A stretch of DNA of 64,000 nt from an uncultured Bacteroidota bacterium (GCA_902557655.1 CACEAZ010000001.1:71699-135698), one strand, 5' to 3'. Shown: positions 40,809-52,451, counted from the stretch's first letter. Program-made: numbers and translations. Notes: a model not told the origin generated them from the letters alone.

Positions 40809-40909
40809 TATTAAAATTATATCTTTGTATAGTGTTGTTTATCTGATAAACACAAATGCAAATATAATAATACTTTTTTTGTTGAATAATAACAGATAAT
40901 AAGCGTTAA

Positions 40910-43535
40910 ATGAACTCAAATGAAGTTAGAAAGAGGTTCTTAGATTTTTTTGAGAAAAAAAAATCATAAAATTGGCAAATCATCTCCGATGGTTTCGAAG
41001 AATGATCCTTCTTTAATGTTTATTAATTCTGGAATGGCCCCTTTCAAGGATTATTTTTTAAACCAAGAAAATCCTAAGGACAAAAGGGTTGCCAATTCCC
41101 AAAAATGCCTGCGAGTTTCTGGAAAACACAATGATTTAGAAGAAGTTGGACATGATACTTATCATCACACCTTCTTTGAAATGTTGGGAAATTGGAGTTT
41201 TGGAGATTATTTCAAAGAAGATGCGATCAATTGGTCATGGGAACTTTTAACAAAAGAGTTTGGAATTAATCCAGATGACTTATATGTTACTGTTTTTACA
41301 GGTTCAAAGGAGGATGATGTATCTGAGGATACTGAAGCAATCAACATATGGAATAAAATAATTGATAAAGACAGAATTATTCTTTGTGGTAAAAAAGATA
41401 ATTTTTGGGAAATGGGAGATCAAGGTCCTTGTGGCCCCTGTAGTGAAATTCATGTTGATTTAAGAAGTGAAGTTGAAAAAAGTAAAGTTCCTGCTCAAAG
41501 TCTAATAAATAAAGATAATCCTTTGGTTATTGAGTTATGGAATCTTGTATTTATTGAGTTTAACAGAAAAGCAAGTGGTAAATTGGAAGATCTACCAAAA
41601 AAACATATTGATACTGGAATGGGGCTTGAAAGACTCTGTATGGTTCTTCAAAATGTAAAATCAAATTATGATACTGATATATTTAAAACTGTTATTGATG
41701 AAATTCAGCAAACAACAGGTATTAACTACGGAAAGAATGAAGATGTAGATATTGCTATGAGGGTAATTTCTGATCATCTAAGAGCTGTTTCATTCTCAAT
41801 TGCTGACGGTCAATTACCTAGTAATTCTGGTGCAGGATACGTAATCAGAAGAATTTTGAGAAGAGCGATTAGATACAGTTTTACTTTTCTTGATATTAAA
41901 GAACCATTCCTTTATAAATTATTTAGTTCCATTTTAATAAAAATGGGTGATTTTTACCCTGAACTTAATAATCAAAAAACTTTAATTCAAAATGTTATAA
42001 AAGAAGAAGAAAATTCTTTTTTAAGGACTTTAGATCAAGGTTTAGTTTTATTAGATGAAATAATCGCTTCCTCAAAAAGTAAGTTAGTCTCTGGAAAAAA
42101 AGCTTTTGAGTTATATGACACATATGGCTTCCCTGTTGACTTAACCAGTCTTATTTTACAAGAAAAGGGTTTTGAGTTAGATACTAAATCATTTGATAAA
42201 GAACTTGACAAACAAAAAGATAGATCCAGAAAAGCTAGTGAAGTTTCCTTTGATGATTGGATAGTTTTGATTGATGATCCAGTTCAGGAATTCATCGGAT
42301 ATGATTCATTGGAATCAAATATAAAAATCGTTAAATACAGAAAAATTAATTCTAAAAAAGATGGGATTATCTTTCAACTAGTTTTTAATCTTACTCCTTT
42401 TTATTCAGAATCTGGCGGTCAAGTTGGTGATATTGGTTTTATAGAATCTAATGATGGAGATGTTGTTCATATCATGGATACGGTCAAAGAAGGAAACTTA
42501 ACCGTGCACATCACTAAAAACCTACCCAAGAAAGTTGACCAAATTTTTAGAGCAGTTGTTGATAATAAAAATAGATTTAAAATTCAATGTAATCATACTG
42601 CAACTCATTTATTACATCAAGCATTACAACAGGTTTTAGGAGATCATGTTGAGCAAAAAGGAAGTAGGGTTAGTTCAGAAAGTTTAAGATTTGATTTTTC
42701 TCACTTTTCTAAACTTGATGGGAATGATATTATAAAAGTTGAAAATTTTGTGAATTCAAGAATCGAAAACTCTATTGAATTAGAAGAAAATCGAAACATT
42801 CCTCTAAAAGAAGCCTTAGACAAAGGAGCTACAGGTTTATTCGGAGAAAAATACGGAGATGTTGTCAGAACAATAAAATTTGGAAATTCTTACGAATTAT
42901 GCGGGGGTACACATGCTAGTAATACCTCTGAATTATGGCAATTTAAAATAATTAACGAAGGAGCTATCGCATCAGGCATTAGAAGAGTTGAAGCAATCAC
43001 TTATGATTCTGTAAAGAATTATTATAATTCAAAAGTTCAAGAATATAATCAGATTAAAACGTTACTTAAAAATCCAAAAAATTTGCTTGAATCTGTGAAT
43101 TCTTTAACTAAAGAAAATTTATCGTTAAAAAAAGAAATAGAGATTTTAAATAACGAAAAAGTTAAAACAATAAAGAACAGTATAATTGCGGATTTGAAAA
43201 GCCTGTCTGATGTAAAAACTTATTCTTCTTTAATCGAATTAAAACCAGCCAAAATTAAAGACTTGTGCTTTTCTATTGGTGCTAAAATTGACAATGTGTT
43301 TTTAATATTGGTTTCTCAAGAAAATGATAAAGTATATTGTTCGTGCTATATTTCAAAAAACTTAGTATCTGAGAGGGCTTTAAATGCTTCAGAAATAGTT
43401 ACCAAGCTCGGTGTGGTTATTAATGGTAGAGGAGGAGGGCAGCCTTTCTACGCTAGTTGTGCTGGAGATAACACTAATGCTTTAGATAAATTAATTCATA
43501 CAGCCTCAGAGATCCAAAAGCAATTAATTTCTTAA
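40910..43535 (+). CDS. alaS: Alanyl-tRNA synthetase; 5' end is in a different frame (+1) from the body because of an A9 homopolymer (ORF-track start 40950)
   Basis: ATG at 40910 encodes MNSNEVRKRFLDFFEKK (AlaRS N-terminus), then A9 at 40955-40963 breaks the frame; body resumes NHKIGKSSPMVSKNDPSLMFINSGMAPFKDYF... CNHTATHLLHQAL; ELCGGTH. Confidence 0.93.
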
Positions 43536-43536
43536 A

Positions 43537-44478
43537 ATGAATTTTACTCAACAAAATATTTCTGATGTTAGAAATGACATTAGTAAATATGTTATTCGAA
43601 CTCCAGTACTAAGATTTGATTTTATCGACAGTTTGTGTGGTTGTAATGTTTTTTTTAAATGTGAAAACTTTCAGCATACGGGATCATTCAAATACAGAGC
43701 AGCTATAAATGCAATTAAAAATATTCCTCCACAATTTAAGAACAGAGGCGTAATAACTCACTCCTCAGGAAACTTTGCTTATGCACTTTCTAAAGCATCA
43801 AAAGAATTAAATATTCCTTGCCATATTGTAATGCCAAGTAATACACCTAAGTTTAAAAAGTCTGCCGTTCAATATTATACAAAGGATATAATTGAGTGTG
43901 AACCTAATTTAAAATCAAGAGAGTTAACAACAAGTAAAATATTAAACGAAAAAAAATTATACTTCATTCATCCGTCAAACAACATGGATGTTATAGCAGG
44001 CAATTCAACATGTGCTTTAGAGTTAATTGAAGAGTATCAAAATCTTGATTATGTTTTCTCCCCAATAGGAGGGGGTGGCTTGATCGCAGGAACCTCTATT
44101 GCTATAAAAAATTTCAATAATAATTGTAAAATTATTGGAGCAGAGCCATCCAATGTTGATGATGCTTATCGATCTTTAATATCAGGAAAAATAGAAACCA
44201 ATAGAACAACAGATACTGTCGCTGATGGACTGAGAACAAATCTTGGAACAATAAACTTTCCTATAATACAACAACATGTAAAAGAAATATTATTAGTTTC
44301 TGAAAAAGAAATTATTGAATCCTTAAATATTATATTAAATAACCTAAAACTAGTTGTTGAGCCCTCAAGCTCTGTTGTACTTGCAGCCTTAATAAAGAAT
44401 AAATCAAAATTTAAAAATAAAAATATTGGACTTATAATGTGTGGTGGTAATATTGATTTTGATAATCTAAAATTTTAG
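43537..44478 (+). CDS. PLP-dependent threonine/serine dehydratase or serine racemase
   Basis: FQHTGSFKYRAA (PLP lysine), HSSGNFAYALS, SPIGGGGLIAGTS; no ACT domain. Confidence 0.88.
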   Translation: MNFTQQNISDVRNDISKYVIRTPVLRFDFIDSLCGCNVFFKCENFQHTGSFKYRAAINAIKNIPPQFKNRGVITHSSGNFAYALSKASKELNIPCHIVMPSNTPKFKKSAVQYYTKDIIECEPNLKSRELTTSKILNEKKLYFIHPSNNMDVIAGNSTCALELIEEYQNLDYVFSPIGGGGLIAGTSIAIKNFNNNCKIIGAEPSNVDDAYRSLISGKIETNRTTDTVADGLRTNLGTINFPIIQQHVKEILLVSEKEIIESLNIILNNLKLVVEPSSSVVLAALIKNKSKFKNKNIGLIMCGGNIDFDNLKF

Positions 44479-45321
44479 GTATTTATTATACACTGCATTC
44501 CATCTAAAATTTCTAATATAGATACCTTCCTCTTTCGAAACGATAAAGGGTTTTTGTTTTATTAATGAAATTAAAAATCCTAATGAGGCGAATATAATCT
44601 TTGAGGGATCATTAGTGTTAATGGAAGACTTTAGTATAGATAGGAAACTTAACACAACTCCAAATCTCATTGTATAAAGAGCTTCACCTTGAGAAAATTT
44701 TGATTTTAACGAATATTTTTGCCCTGTTGACTTTAAATGCTTAACTATTAATTCTTTATCAGTGAAAATTTTCCAACCTTTTTTCTGCGCAAGTAATACA
44801 TCTACTGTGTCCCACCCAATTGCAGATTTTAAACCATTAATGTCTTCAAAACATTTACGTCTATAAGCTTTAATAGGGCCTCTAACATGTGATTTCGTAG
44901 CAATTTTTTCATACACCCACTTACCTTTTTTTGAAACATAGAGGTTACCGCCTGCAATACCAACATTTGAATTTTCTAAAAATATATTTTTAATTTTTTC
45001 TATATAATTTTTTGGCAACTCAATATCACCATCAAACTTGCAAATAACATCATAGTTGATTTTTAAATTTTTTAATCCAAAATTGAATGCCTCAATTACC
45101 TTTCTTCCAGGAATGTGTTCCTCTTTTGATTCGTTGTCAATAATATGAATCCAGTCACAGTCAGAAGAAAAATCATTAATTAACTTTTTTGTATTATCAG
45201 TTGAGCTGTCATTTACATAAATGACTCTGTCAGGAAGAACAGTTTGATTTATGATTGATTTTATTGATTTTTCAATAAAACCTTCTTCGTTAAAAACCGG
45301 AATAATAATACAAATCTTCAT
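44467..45321 (-). CDS. Family 2 glycosyltransferase
   Basis: IIIPVFNEEGFIEKSIKSIINQTVLPDRVIYVNDSSTDNT; CKFDGDIELP. Confidence 0.9.
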   Translation of the reverse strand: MKICIIIPVFNEEGFIEKSIKSIINQTVLPDRVIYVNDSSTDNTKKLINDFSSDCDWIHIIDNESKEEHIPGRKVIEAFNFGLKNLKINYDVICKFDGDIELPKNYIEKIKNIFLENSNVGIAGGNLYVSKKGKWVYEKIATKSHVRGPIKAYRRKCFEDINGLKSAIGWDTVDVLLAQKKGWKIFTDKELIVKHLKSTGQKYSLKSKFSQGEALYTMRFGVVLSFLSILKSSINTNDPSKIIFASLGFLISLIKQKPFIVSKEEGIYIRNFRWNAVYNKYLKF

Positions 45322-45845
45322 TCCTTTATTTTTTCAGCGTAAACAATTAAATATCTATTAGTAAATAATCTCAATAAAGGTCTAAAACCAATTTTTTTTA
45401 CAGGATTAGTAAATTTTTTTTCATCAATTATTTTCCAGCCTGTTTTTTTAAGTAACAACTTAAATTGCCAATCTTCAAATTCATGGAAATGATTATCTCT
45501 TTCATCATTAATATTTCTGTAAGCTGATGAAAACCATAGATTTAGGGGAACACTACAAACTAACTTTTCAGATTTTATTTCTTTTAATACCTGAAAAGGA
45601 TTTAGTAAATGCTCAAATATTTGAAAAGCAGTAACAACACTGGCTTTACTTTGTAGTATGCTTGTCCTATCAATATCTAAATCCTCACCGCCGGTATTAT
45701 CAATTTTAAATCCATTATCTCTCAGTATCTTTGACAAAGGATTTTCAACACCTAGATCTAATATAAATTCGTTCTTACCAATGTGTTTTTTTATAAAATC
45801 AACAGTGATTTGATATCTTTTAAACGGAAAATTATTTTGATACAT
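45318..45845 (-). CDS. Class I SAM-dependent methyltransferase-like
   Basis: EFILDLGVENPLSKIL; VVTAFQIFEHLLNPFQVLKEI. Confidence 0.75.
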   Translation of the reverse strand: MYQNNFPFKRYQITVDFIKKHIGKNEFILDLGVENPLSKILRDNGFKIDNTGGEDLDIDRTSILQSKASVVTAFQIFEHLLNPFQVLKEIKSEKLVCSVPLNLWFSSAYRNINDERDNHFHEFEDWQFKLLLKKTGWKIIDEKKFTNPVKKIGFRPLLRLFTNRYLIVYAEKIKE

Positions 45846-45848
45846 TTA

Positions 45849-46907
45849 TTAGTATTGGTACACCATTGCATTAATATGCATTCCCGCACCTACACTAGCA
45901 AAGATAATTTTATCTCCCTTTTTAATATGATGATCAGAAAGTTTTCCCTTTACAATTAAATCAAACATTGTGGGCACAGTTGCAACTGAACTATTTCCAA
46001 ATCGATCTACAGTTAAGGGCATAATTTTTTCAGGTGCATCTTTATTATAGAGTTTAAATAATCTTTTTACTATTGCATCATCCATTTTAGCATTTGCTTG
46101 ATGAATTAATATTTTTTTAATTTCAGAGATATCCGTACCTGCTATATCAAGACATTCTTTCATGGCAGCAGGTACATTAGTTAGGGCAAATTCATAAACT
46201 TTACGCCCCCTCATTTTTATATATTTTGTTTTTTGTTCTGCGTTAGGATTATAAGATTTACCGTAAAAAAGATAAAAAACTTCATCATCAGTGTAAGTGG
46301 CAGTGTTATGAGAAATAACGCCACCTTTTTCGTCTGATTTCTCTATAATTGTAGCACCAGCACCGTCAGCAAAAATCATAGAATCTCTATCACTTACATC
46401 TACCACTCTTGATAAAGTATCAGCGCCGATAACCAAACATTTTTTTGCCATTCCAGCTTTAATAAAAGCGTATCCCTGTATCATACCTTCTAGCCATCCT
46501 GGACAACCAAATAAAATATCATATGCAACACATTTTGGATTTTTAATTTTTAATAAATTTTTGACTCTAACTGCTAAACTTGGAAAAACATCAACCTGAG
46601 TGGTATGATTACTTGCATTACCAAAATTATGAGCTAAGATTATATAATCAATTGTTTCGGGGTCAACTTTCGAATCTTCAATTGCTTTTTTAGCAGCCAG
46701 AAAAGCAATATCAGAGTTATTTAATTCATCTTTTGCATATCTTCTTTCCTTTATTCCTGTTATTTTCTGAAATTTCTCAATAATTTCTTCATTTGGGGTT
46801 TCAATTTTGTTACCCTCATTATCGTAAAATTCTTTATCTAAAAACTTTGAGTTGTCTTGTATAATTTCGGGAATATAGGATCCGGTTCCGGTTATTTTTA
46901 TATTCAT
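45849..46907 (-). CDS. 3-oxoacyl-ACP synthase III (FabH)-family ketosynthase
   Basis: Cys (AYDILFGCPGWLEG), His (IHQANAKMDDAI) and Asn (RFGNSSVATVPTM) catalytic triad intact. Confidence 0.9.
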   Translation of the reverse strand: MNIKITGTGSYIPEIIQDNSKFLDKEFYDNEGNKIETPNEEIIEKFQKITGIKERRYAKDELNNSDIAFLAAKKAIEDSKVDPETIDYIILAHNFGNASNHTTQVDVFPSLAVRVKNLLKIKNPKCVAYDILFGCPGWLEGMIQGYAFIKAGMAKKCLVIGADTLSRVVDVSDRDSMIFADGAGATIIEKSDEKGGVISHNTATYTDDEVFYLFYGKSYNPNAEQKTKYIKMRGRKVYEFALTNVPAAMKECLDIAGTDISEIKKILIHQANAKMDDAIVKRLFKLYNKDAPEKIMPLTVDRFGNSSVATVPTMFDLIVKGKLSDHHIKKGDKIIFASVGAGMHINAMVYQY

Positions 46908-46963
46908 TTATGAATAGTGTTTTGGTTTAGTAAACTTATTAAATTAATATAATTTAAAGAAAA

Positions 46964-49810
46964 TTAATCAGCATATAATTCTACTGGGCCACAACTACAA
47001 ATTAAATTTCTATCTCCGTAAGCATCATCTACCCTTCTAACACTAGGCCAAAATTTATCTTCTTTGGTAAATTCTAATGGAAATGCTGCGGCTTCTCTTG
47101 AATATGGAAATTTCCATTCATTACCGGCGATCATTTGTAATGTGTGAGGAGCATTCTTCAACAAATTATTTTTATCATTAATATTACAATTATCTATTTC
47201 TTCCCTTATAGAAATCATTGCATCACAAAATCTATCAAGCTCATCAAGATCCTCGCTTTCTGTTGGTTCAATCATCATTGTTCCAGCTACAGGAAACGAA
47301 ACTGTTGGTGCATGAAATCCATAATCCATCAATCTTTTTGCGATGTCACTAACTTCAATTCCATTGTCCTTAAATTCACGGCAATCAATAATCATTTCAT
47401 GTGCAGATCTACCATTGTCCCCAGTGTATAATATCGGATATTTATTAATTAATCTTTCTTTGATATAATTTGCGTTTAAAATTGCAATTTCAGTAGATTT
47501 TTTAAGACCAAATGACCCAAGCATTGAAATGTAACCATAAGAAATTAAACATGCCATTGCAGATCCGTAAGGGGCTGCTGAAATTGAATCAATTGCTTTT
47601 TCACCACCAACCTTAATTAAAGGGTTTCCAGGTAAAAATGGGGTCAAATGTTTGGCTACACATATTGGTCCAACTCCGGGTCCACCACCTCCGTGAGGAA
47701 TAGCAAAAGTTTTATGTAGATTTAAATGACATACATCTGCTCCAATAGCCATTGGGCTGGTTAATCCTACTTGAGCATTCATATTAGCTCCATCCATATA
47801 AACCAATCCGCCATTTTCATGGATGGTGTTTGTTATTTTTTTTATGTCAGATTCAAAAACCCCGTGAGTGGAGGGGTATGTAATCATTAATGCAGCTAAA
47901 TTATCTTTATGTTCAATAGTTTTATTTGTTAAATCTTCAATATCAATATTACCATTATCGGTTGATTTAATCACTATTACTTTCATCCCTGCCATTACAG
48001 CACTTGCAGGGTTTGTACCATGTGCAGACGAAGGAATTAAGCATATATTCCTGTGTTTATCATTATTATTTGCATGATATGCTCTAATTACCATCAAACC
48101 GGCAAACTCTCCCTGAGCTCCAGAGTTTGGCTGTAATGAAACAGAATCAAAACCTGTTATTTCAGCTAGCTGCTTCTCAAGTTTTTTTAAGATATATGTA
48201 TAACCCTCTGCTTGATTAATTGGAGCATAGGGATGAATATTACCCCATCTGTTCCAACTAAGCGGCAGCATTTGAGATGCAGCATTTAATTTCATTGTAC
48301 AAGAACCTAAAGAAATCATTGATCTATTTAAGGCAAGATCTTTATTTTCAAGAGATTTTATGTATCTCATTAGTTTTGTTTCGGAATGATATTTTTGAAA
48401 TACTTCATCTTCCATAAAAGAAGATTCTCTAGAGTATTTTTTAGGGATATTATTTAATTTCGAAAGAGTAATGTTTTCTGATGAATCTGATTTATTATAT
48501 GTTTTAAACACTTGAAATATATCATTTAAGTCATCAAGATTAGTCGTTTCGTTTATCGAAATAGAAACTGTGTCCTTGTCAGGGTAATAAAAATTAATTT
48601 CATTTTGTTCAGCTATTGAAATAATATCTTCTTTTTTTGCTTTGACTCTTATGGTGTCAAAAAAACTATCATTTAAATTTTCAAATCCAATCTTAGACAA
48701 TGCTTCAGAAAGAGATACGGCATGACTATGAACCTTATTTCCTATCTCCTTGATACCATCTGGGCCATGAAAAACACCATACATTCCAGCCATTACTGCC
48801 AATAAAACTTGAGCCGTACAAATATTAGATGTAGCACGATCTCTTTTAATGTGTTGTTCTCTTGTTTGTAAGGCCATCCTTAAGGCTCTTTGACCATCTG
48901 TATCAACTGTAACCCCTATAATTCTACCAGGAATATTTCTTTTGTATTCTTTTTTAGTGGCAAAATAGCCAGCATGTGGTCCACCATATCCTAGTGGAAT
49001 TCCAAATCTCTGAGTACTTCCAACTACCACATCAGCTCCCATTGAACCAGGGTCTTTAAGTAATGTTAAACTTAATATATCTGCTGCAACGGCTACTTTA
49101 ATGCCAAAACTTTTACACTTTTCGATAAATGGTTCGATATCACTAATGACTCCACTACAAGATGGATACTGAACAATAGCCCCAAAAAAGGAATTATCCA
49201 AATTCACATTTTGAATTGCATCTATTACAAGCTCAATTCCAAGTGGTTTTGATCTAGATTTTAAAAGAGATAATGTTTGTGGAAAAATATCTTCACTTAC
49301 ATAAAATTTAATCGCATTACTTTTCTTTTGATCTCTATTTCTAACCGAAAAAAGTAAGGACATAGCTTCAGCGGCAGCAGTTCCCTCATCTAATAAAGAT
49401 GCATTTGCGAGTTCCATGCCAGTTAAATCAGAAACCATTGTTTGAAAATTAAGAAGTGCTTCTAACCTGCCTTGAGCTATTTCTGCCTGATAAGGAGTAT
49501 ATGCCGTATACCAACCGGGATTTTCTAGAATATTTCTTTGTATTACTGCAGGTAAATACGACCTATTATAGCCTAATCCCATATAGGTTCTGAAAACCTT
49601 ATTTTTAGATGAAATCTTCTTTAAATGCATCAAATAATCTGACTCGCTCATAGCATCATCAAGTTTCATATCTTGGGTTAATCTAATATTTTCAGGGATG
49701 GTCTCTTTAATTAAAGTTTCAAGAGAGTCAACTCCGATTTTTTGAAGCATTAAATCAACTTCTTGTTTTCTCGGACCTAAATGTCTATTTAAAAATAATT
49801 CGGTTTTCAT
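46964..49810 (-). CDS. gcvP: Glycine dehydrogenase (decarboxylating), P-protein
   Basis: RHLGPRKQE, MGLGYNRSYLPAVIQRNILENPGWYTAYTPYQAEIAQGRLEALLNFQ, HKTFAIPHGGGGPGVGPI. Confidence 0.98.
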   Translation of the reverse strand: MKTELFLNRHLGPRKQEVDLMLQKIGVDSLETLIKETIPENIRLTQDMKLDDAMSESDYLMHLKKISSKNKVFRTYMGLGYNRSYLPAVIQRNILENPGWYTAYTPYQAEIAQGRLEALLNFQTMVSDLTGMELANASLLDEGTAAAEAMSLLFSVRNRDQKKSNAIKFYVSEDIFPQTLSLLKSRSKPLGIELVIDAIQNVNLDNSFFGAIVQYPSCSGVISDIEPFIEKCKSFGIKVAVAADILSLTLLKDPGSMGADVVVGSTQRFGIPLGYGGPHAGYFATKKEYKRNIPGRIIGVTVDTDGQRALRMALQTREQHIKRDRATSNICTAQVLLAVMAGMYGVFHGPDGIKEIGNKVHSHAVSLSEALSKIGFENLNDSFFDTIRVKAKKEDIISIAEQNEINFYYPDKDTVSISINETTNLDDLNDIFQVFKTYNKSDSSENITLSKLNNIPKKYSRESSFMEDEVFQKYHSETKLMRYIKSLENKDLALNRSMISLGSCTMKLNAASQMLPLSWNRWGNIHPYAPINQAEGYTYILKKLEKQLAEITGFDSVSLQPNSGAQGEFAGLMVIRAYHANNNDKHRNICLIPSSAHGTNPASAVMAGMKVIVIKSTDNGNIDIEDLTNKTIEHKDNLAALMITYPSTHGVFESDIKKITNTIHENGGLVYMDGANMNAQVGLTSPMAIGADVCHLNLHKTFAIPHGGGGPGVGPICVAKHLTPFLPGNPLIKVGGEKAIDSISAAPYGSAMACLISYGYISMLGSFGLKKSTEIAILNANYIKERLINKYPILYTGDNGRSAHEMIIDCREFKDNGIEVSDIAKRLMDYGFHAPTVSFPVAGTMMIEPTESEDLDELDRFCDAMISIREEIDNCNINDKNNLLKNAPHTLQMIAGNEWKFPYSREAAAFPLEFTKEDKFWPSVRRVDDAYGDRNLICSCGPVELYAD

Positions 49811-49888
49811 AAAAATTTGATGAGGTTAAAAGTAAATAATTAAACAGATTTTTATATTATTAAAAATTATAAATAATGAACAAGATTT

Positions 49889-50725
49889 ATGGGTTTATTA
49901 ACAACAAAAATCAAGTCTATTTTAGATTATTATATTGATTTCAATTTTCACGTTTCATTATGTGCAATTTCCTATATTTTACTGATCTACAATCAAACTA
50001 AATTAAGCTTTGTAATAATAGACCATATTGTACTTGATATTCTGTTCGTTTTAACTGCAACTCACTTTGCATATAACTTTATAAAATATTATGAACTCAT
50101 TGTATCAAAAAACAAACCAATTCATGATTTTAGTATAACTTTTTTTTTACCTGCGTTAATATCCTTTTTCATTTTAATTTATATTTTTTTTGTTTTCACA
50201 TTTACTAAGCAAGTTTTAGTAGTTTGTATTACTTTTTTCACCGTTGCATATACAATCCCATTTTACAAAAAATATAACCTGAGATCCTACCCAATAATTA
50301 AAATCTTAACAATTTCAATTTCTTGGACATTATCAATAGTAGTACTACCTTTTTACGAAATACTTGATTCTTTTCAGTTAATATATTATTCTGTTATTAT
50401 TTTTCTAATGGTTACTGCTCAAATGGTTCCATTTGAAATTAGGGATGCGAGATTAGACGCTAATTATGTAAAGAATAGTGTAAACATTTACGGATTAAAA
50501 ACGATTAAAATAGTGGGATATATTTTATTGTTATCAATTTTAGTTTTTCAAATCATAAACATTCAAATTAATAATAGCTTTGAGCTTCATTTTTCTTCTC
50601 TAATAATATTAATTATTATGACAGTATTAATCAGGAAATCAACTGATAATCAATCTAAATATTTTAGCTCTTTAGTGGTGGAATCAATTCCTGTTTATTG
50701 GTTAATTATGGATTTAGTACTATAA
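49889..50725 (+). CDS. UbiA-like integral membrane protein (divergent)
   Basis: Multi-[32 protein letters not shown] resembles the second Asp motif of UbiA prenyltransferases; first Asp-rich motif not recognisable. Confidence 0.55.
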   Translation: MGLLTTKIKSILDYYIDFNFHVSLCAISYILLIYNQTKLSFVIIDHIVLDILFVLTATHFAYNFIKYYELIVSKNKPIHDFSITFFLPALISFFILIYIFFVFTFTKQVLVVCITFFTVAYTIPFYKKYNLRSYPIIKILTISISWTLSIVVLPFYEILDSFQLIYYSVIIFLMVTAQMVPFEIRDARLDANYVKNSVNIYGLKTIKIVGYILLLSILVFQIINIQINNSFELHFSSLIILIIMTVLIRKSTDNQSKYFSSLVVESIPVYWLIMDLVL

Positions 50726-51199
50726 TTCTTTTTCTGAGTCAATCACTTTTTTTTCTAATTGATTTTTATAATCAACCAGCTTTTGAGAAATAACTTCATC
50801 ACTTATACCTATAATTTGGGCAGCTAAAATACCCGCATTTTTAGCTCCATTTAAGGCTACGGTTGCTACAGGGACACCATTTGGCATTTGCAGAATTGAT
50901 AATACAGAATCCCATCCGTCAATTGAATTTCTTGATTTAACAGGAACACCAATAACAGGAAGAGTGGTTATTGATGCAACCATTCCAGGAAGATGAGCAG
51001 CGCCACCAGCTCCAGCAATAATAACTTTAATACCATTATTTTTTGCACTACTTGCATATTTAAACATTTTATCCGGAGTTCTGTGAGCTGAAACAATATT
51101 TACTTCAGATTCAATTCCAAATTCCTTTAAAATTTCAATTGCATCCTGCATGACGGGAAGGTCACTTTTACTACCCATAATTATTCCTACTTTTTTCAT
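50720..51199 (-). CDS. purE: N5-carboxyaminoimidazole ribonucleotide mutase
   Basis: [40 protein letters not shown]. Confidence 0.97.
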   Translation of the reverse strand: MKKVGIIMGSKSDLPVMQDAIEILKEFGIESEVNIVSAHRTPDKMFKYASSAKNNGIKVIIAGAGGAAHLPGMVASITTLPVIGVPVKSRNSIDGWDSVLSILQMPNGVPVATVALNGAKNAGILAAQIIGISDEVISQKLVDYKNQLEKKVIDSEKEL

Positions 51200-52365
51200 G
51201 ACGTAACTTTAATTTTATTTTTTATTGATTTGCCAATTTCGATAGCCTTATTGATATCTTTATTAACTATTGTAATATGCCCCATTTTCCTATTTAATCT
51301 TGATTTTTTCTTTCCATAGATATGAATATATACCCCAGGAATATCAAAAATATCATTTATATTTTTATAATTTACATTTCCTTCTTCCATATTTTCCCCC
51401 ACTAAATTTACCATTATTCCAGGGATCAGAATACCGGTTTCACCTAAAGGAAGATTTAGAATACTTCTTATGTGTTGGTCAAATTGTGAAGTTACACAAC
51501 ATTCAATTGTGTGGTGACCTGAATTATGAGGTCTAGGCGCCACTTCGTTGATTAGTATTTCATCTTTGTTTGTTACAAATAATTCTACAGCAAGTAGACC
51601 AACCATTTCAAATTTCTTAGCAATTTCTGAAGCAATTATAATTGCCTTTTCTTCTATTTGTTTTGGAATATTTGCGGGACACATAACATATTCAACTAAG
51701 TTTGATTTTTCGTTGAATTCCATTTCTACAACAGGAAAACATTTTATTTCTCCGTCAGTATTTCTTGACACTATTACCGATAATTCTTTTTTGATCGAAA
51801 CTTTTTCTTCAATTAAACATTGATGGTTGTATGAAAAATTTAGATCCTCAATATTTTTTATAATTTTTACTCCTTTACCGTCATAACCAAACCTTGAGCT
51901 TTTCCAAACAAAAGGAAACTCAAAATTATCATGAAGAAAATTTATTTTTAACTCTTCAATATTTGAATAATTCTTAAATCTTGAAGTTGGTAAATTATTT
52001 TTGCTGTAAAAATTTTTTTGATCAGATTTATTTTGAATAATCCTAAGATTTTTTGGAGAAGGATAAACCTTTTTGCCTGACTTTTCAAGAAATTCTAATG
52101 CATCTGTATTTACATTTTCAATTTCAACGGTTATCAAATCTACCGAATTCCCAAAATTGATAACATCATCATAATCAGTTATATCACCAATTATGAAATC
52201 ATCAGCAATTTTGTTACAAGGTGCATCCTTATTTGAATCCATTACTTTGGTATGGAGATCATATCTTTTTGCGTCATAAAGAAGCATTTTGCCAAGCTGA
52301 CCACCTCCGAGAATACCAAGTTTAAAATCCGAACTAAAAAATTGCATAAACTTATGAGCTTTCAA
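51196..52365 (-). CDS. purK: N5-carboxyaminoimidazole ribonucleotide synthase
   Basis: [38 protein letters not shown]; 4-nt overlap with purE. Confidence 0.97.
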   Translation of the reverse strand: MKAHKFMQFFSSDFKLGILGGGQLGKMLLYDAKRYDLHTKVMDSNKDAPCNKIADDFIIGDITDYDDVINFGNSVDLITVEIENVNTDALEFLEKSGKKVYPSPKNLRIIQNKSDQKNFYSKNNLPTSRFKNYSNIEELKINFLHDNFEFPFVWKSSRFGYDGKGVKIIKNIEDLNFSYNHQCLIEEKVSIKKELSVIVSRNTDGEIKCFPVVEMEFNEKSNLVEYVMCPANIPKQIEEKAIIIASEIAKKFEMVGLLAVELFVTNKDEILINEVAPRPHNSGHHTIECCVTSQFDQHIRSILNLPLGETGILIPGIMVNLVGENMEEGNVNYKNINDIFDIPGVYIHIYGKKKSRLNRKMGHITIVNKDINKAIEIGKSIKNKIKVTS

Positions 52366-52424
52366 TCTTGATGCAAAAATACATTTTAATATTTAATCAA
52401 TTAGATATTAATCTTACCAAAGAT

Positions 52425-52432
52425 TATATTTG
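52425..52432 (+). promoter_or_regulatory. -7 element TATATTTG upstream of adk
   Basis: TAnnTTTG match 19 nt before the ATG at 52452. Confidence 0.5.
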
Positions 52433-52451
52433 TCTTTTAAATTAAATCAAA

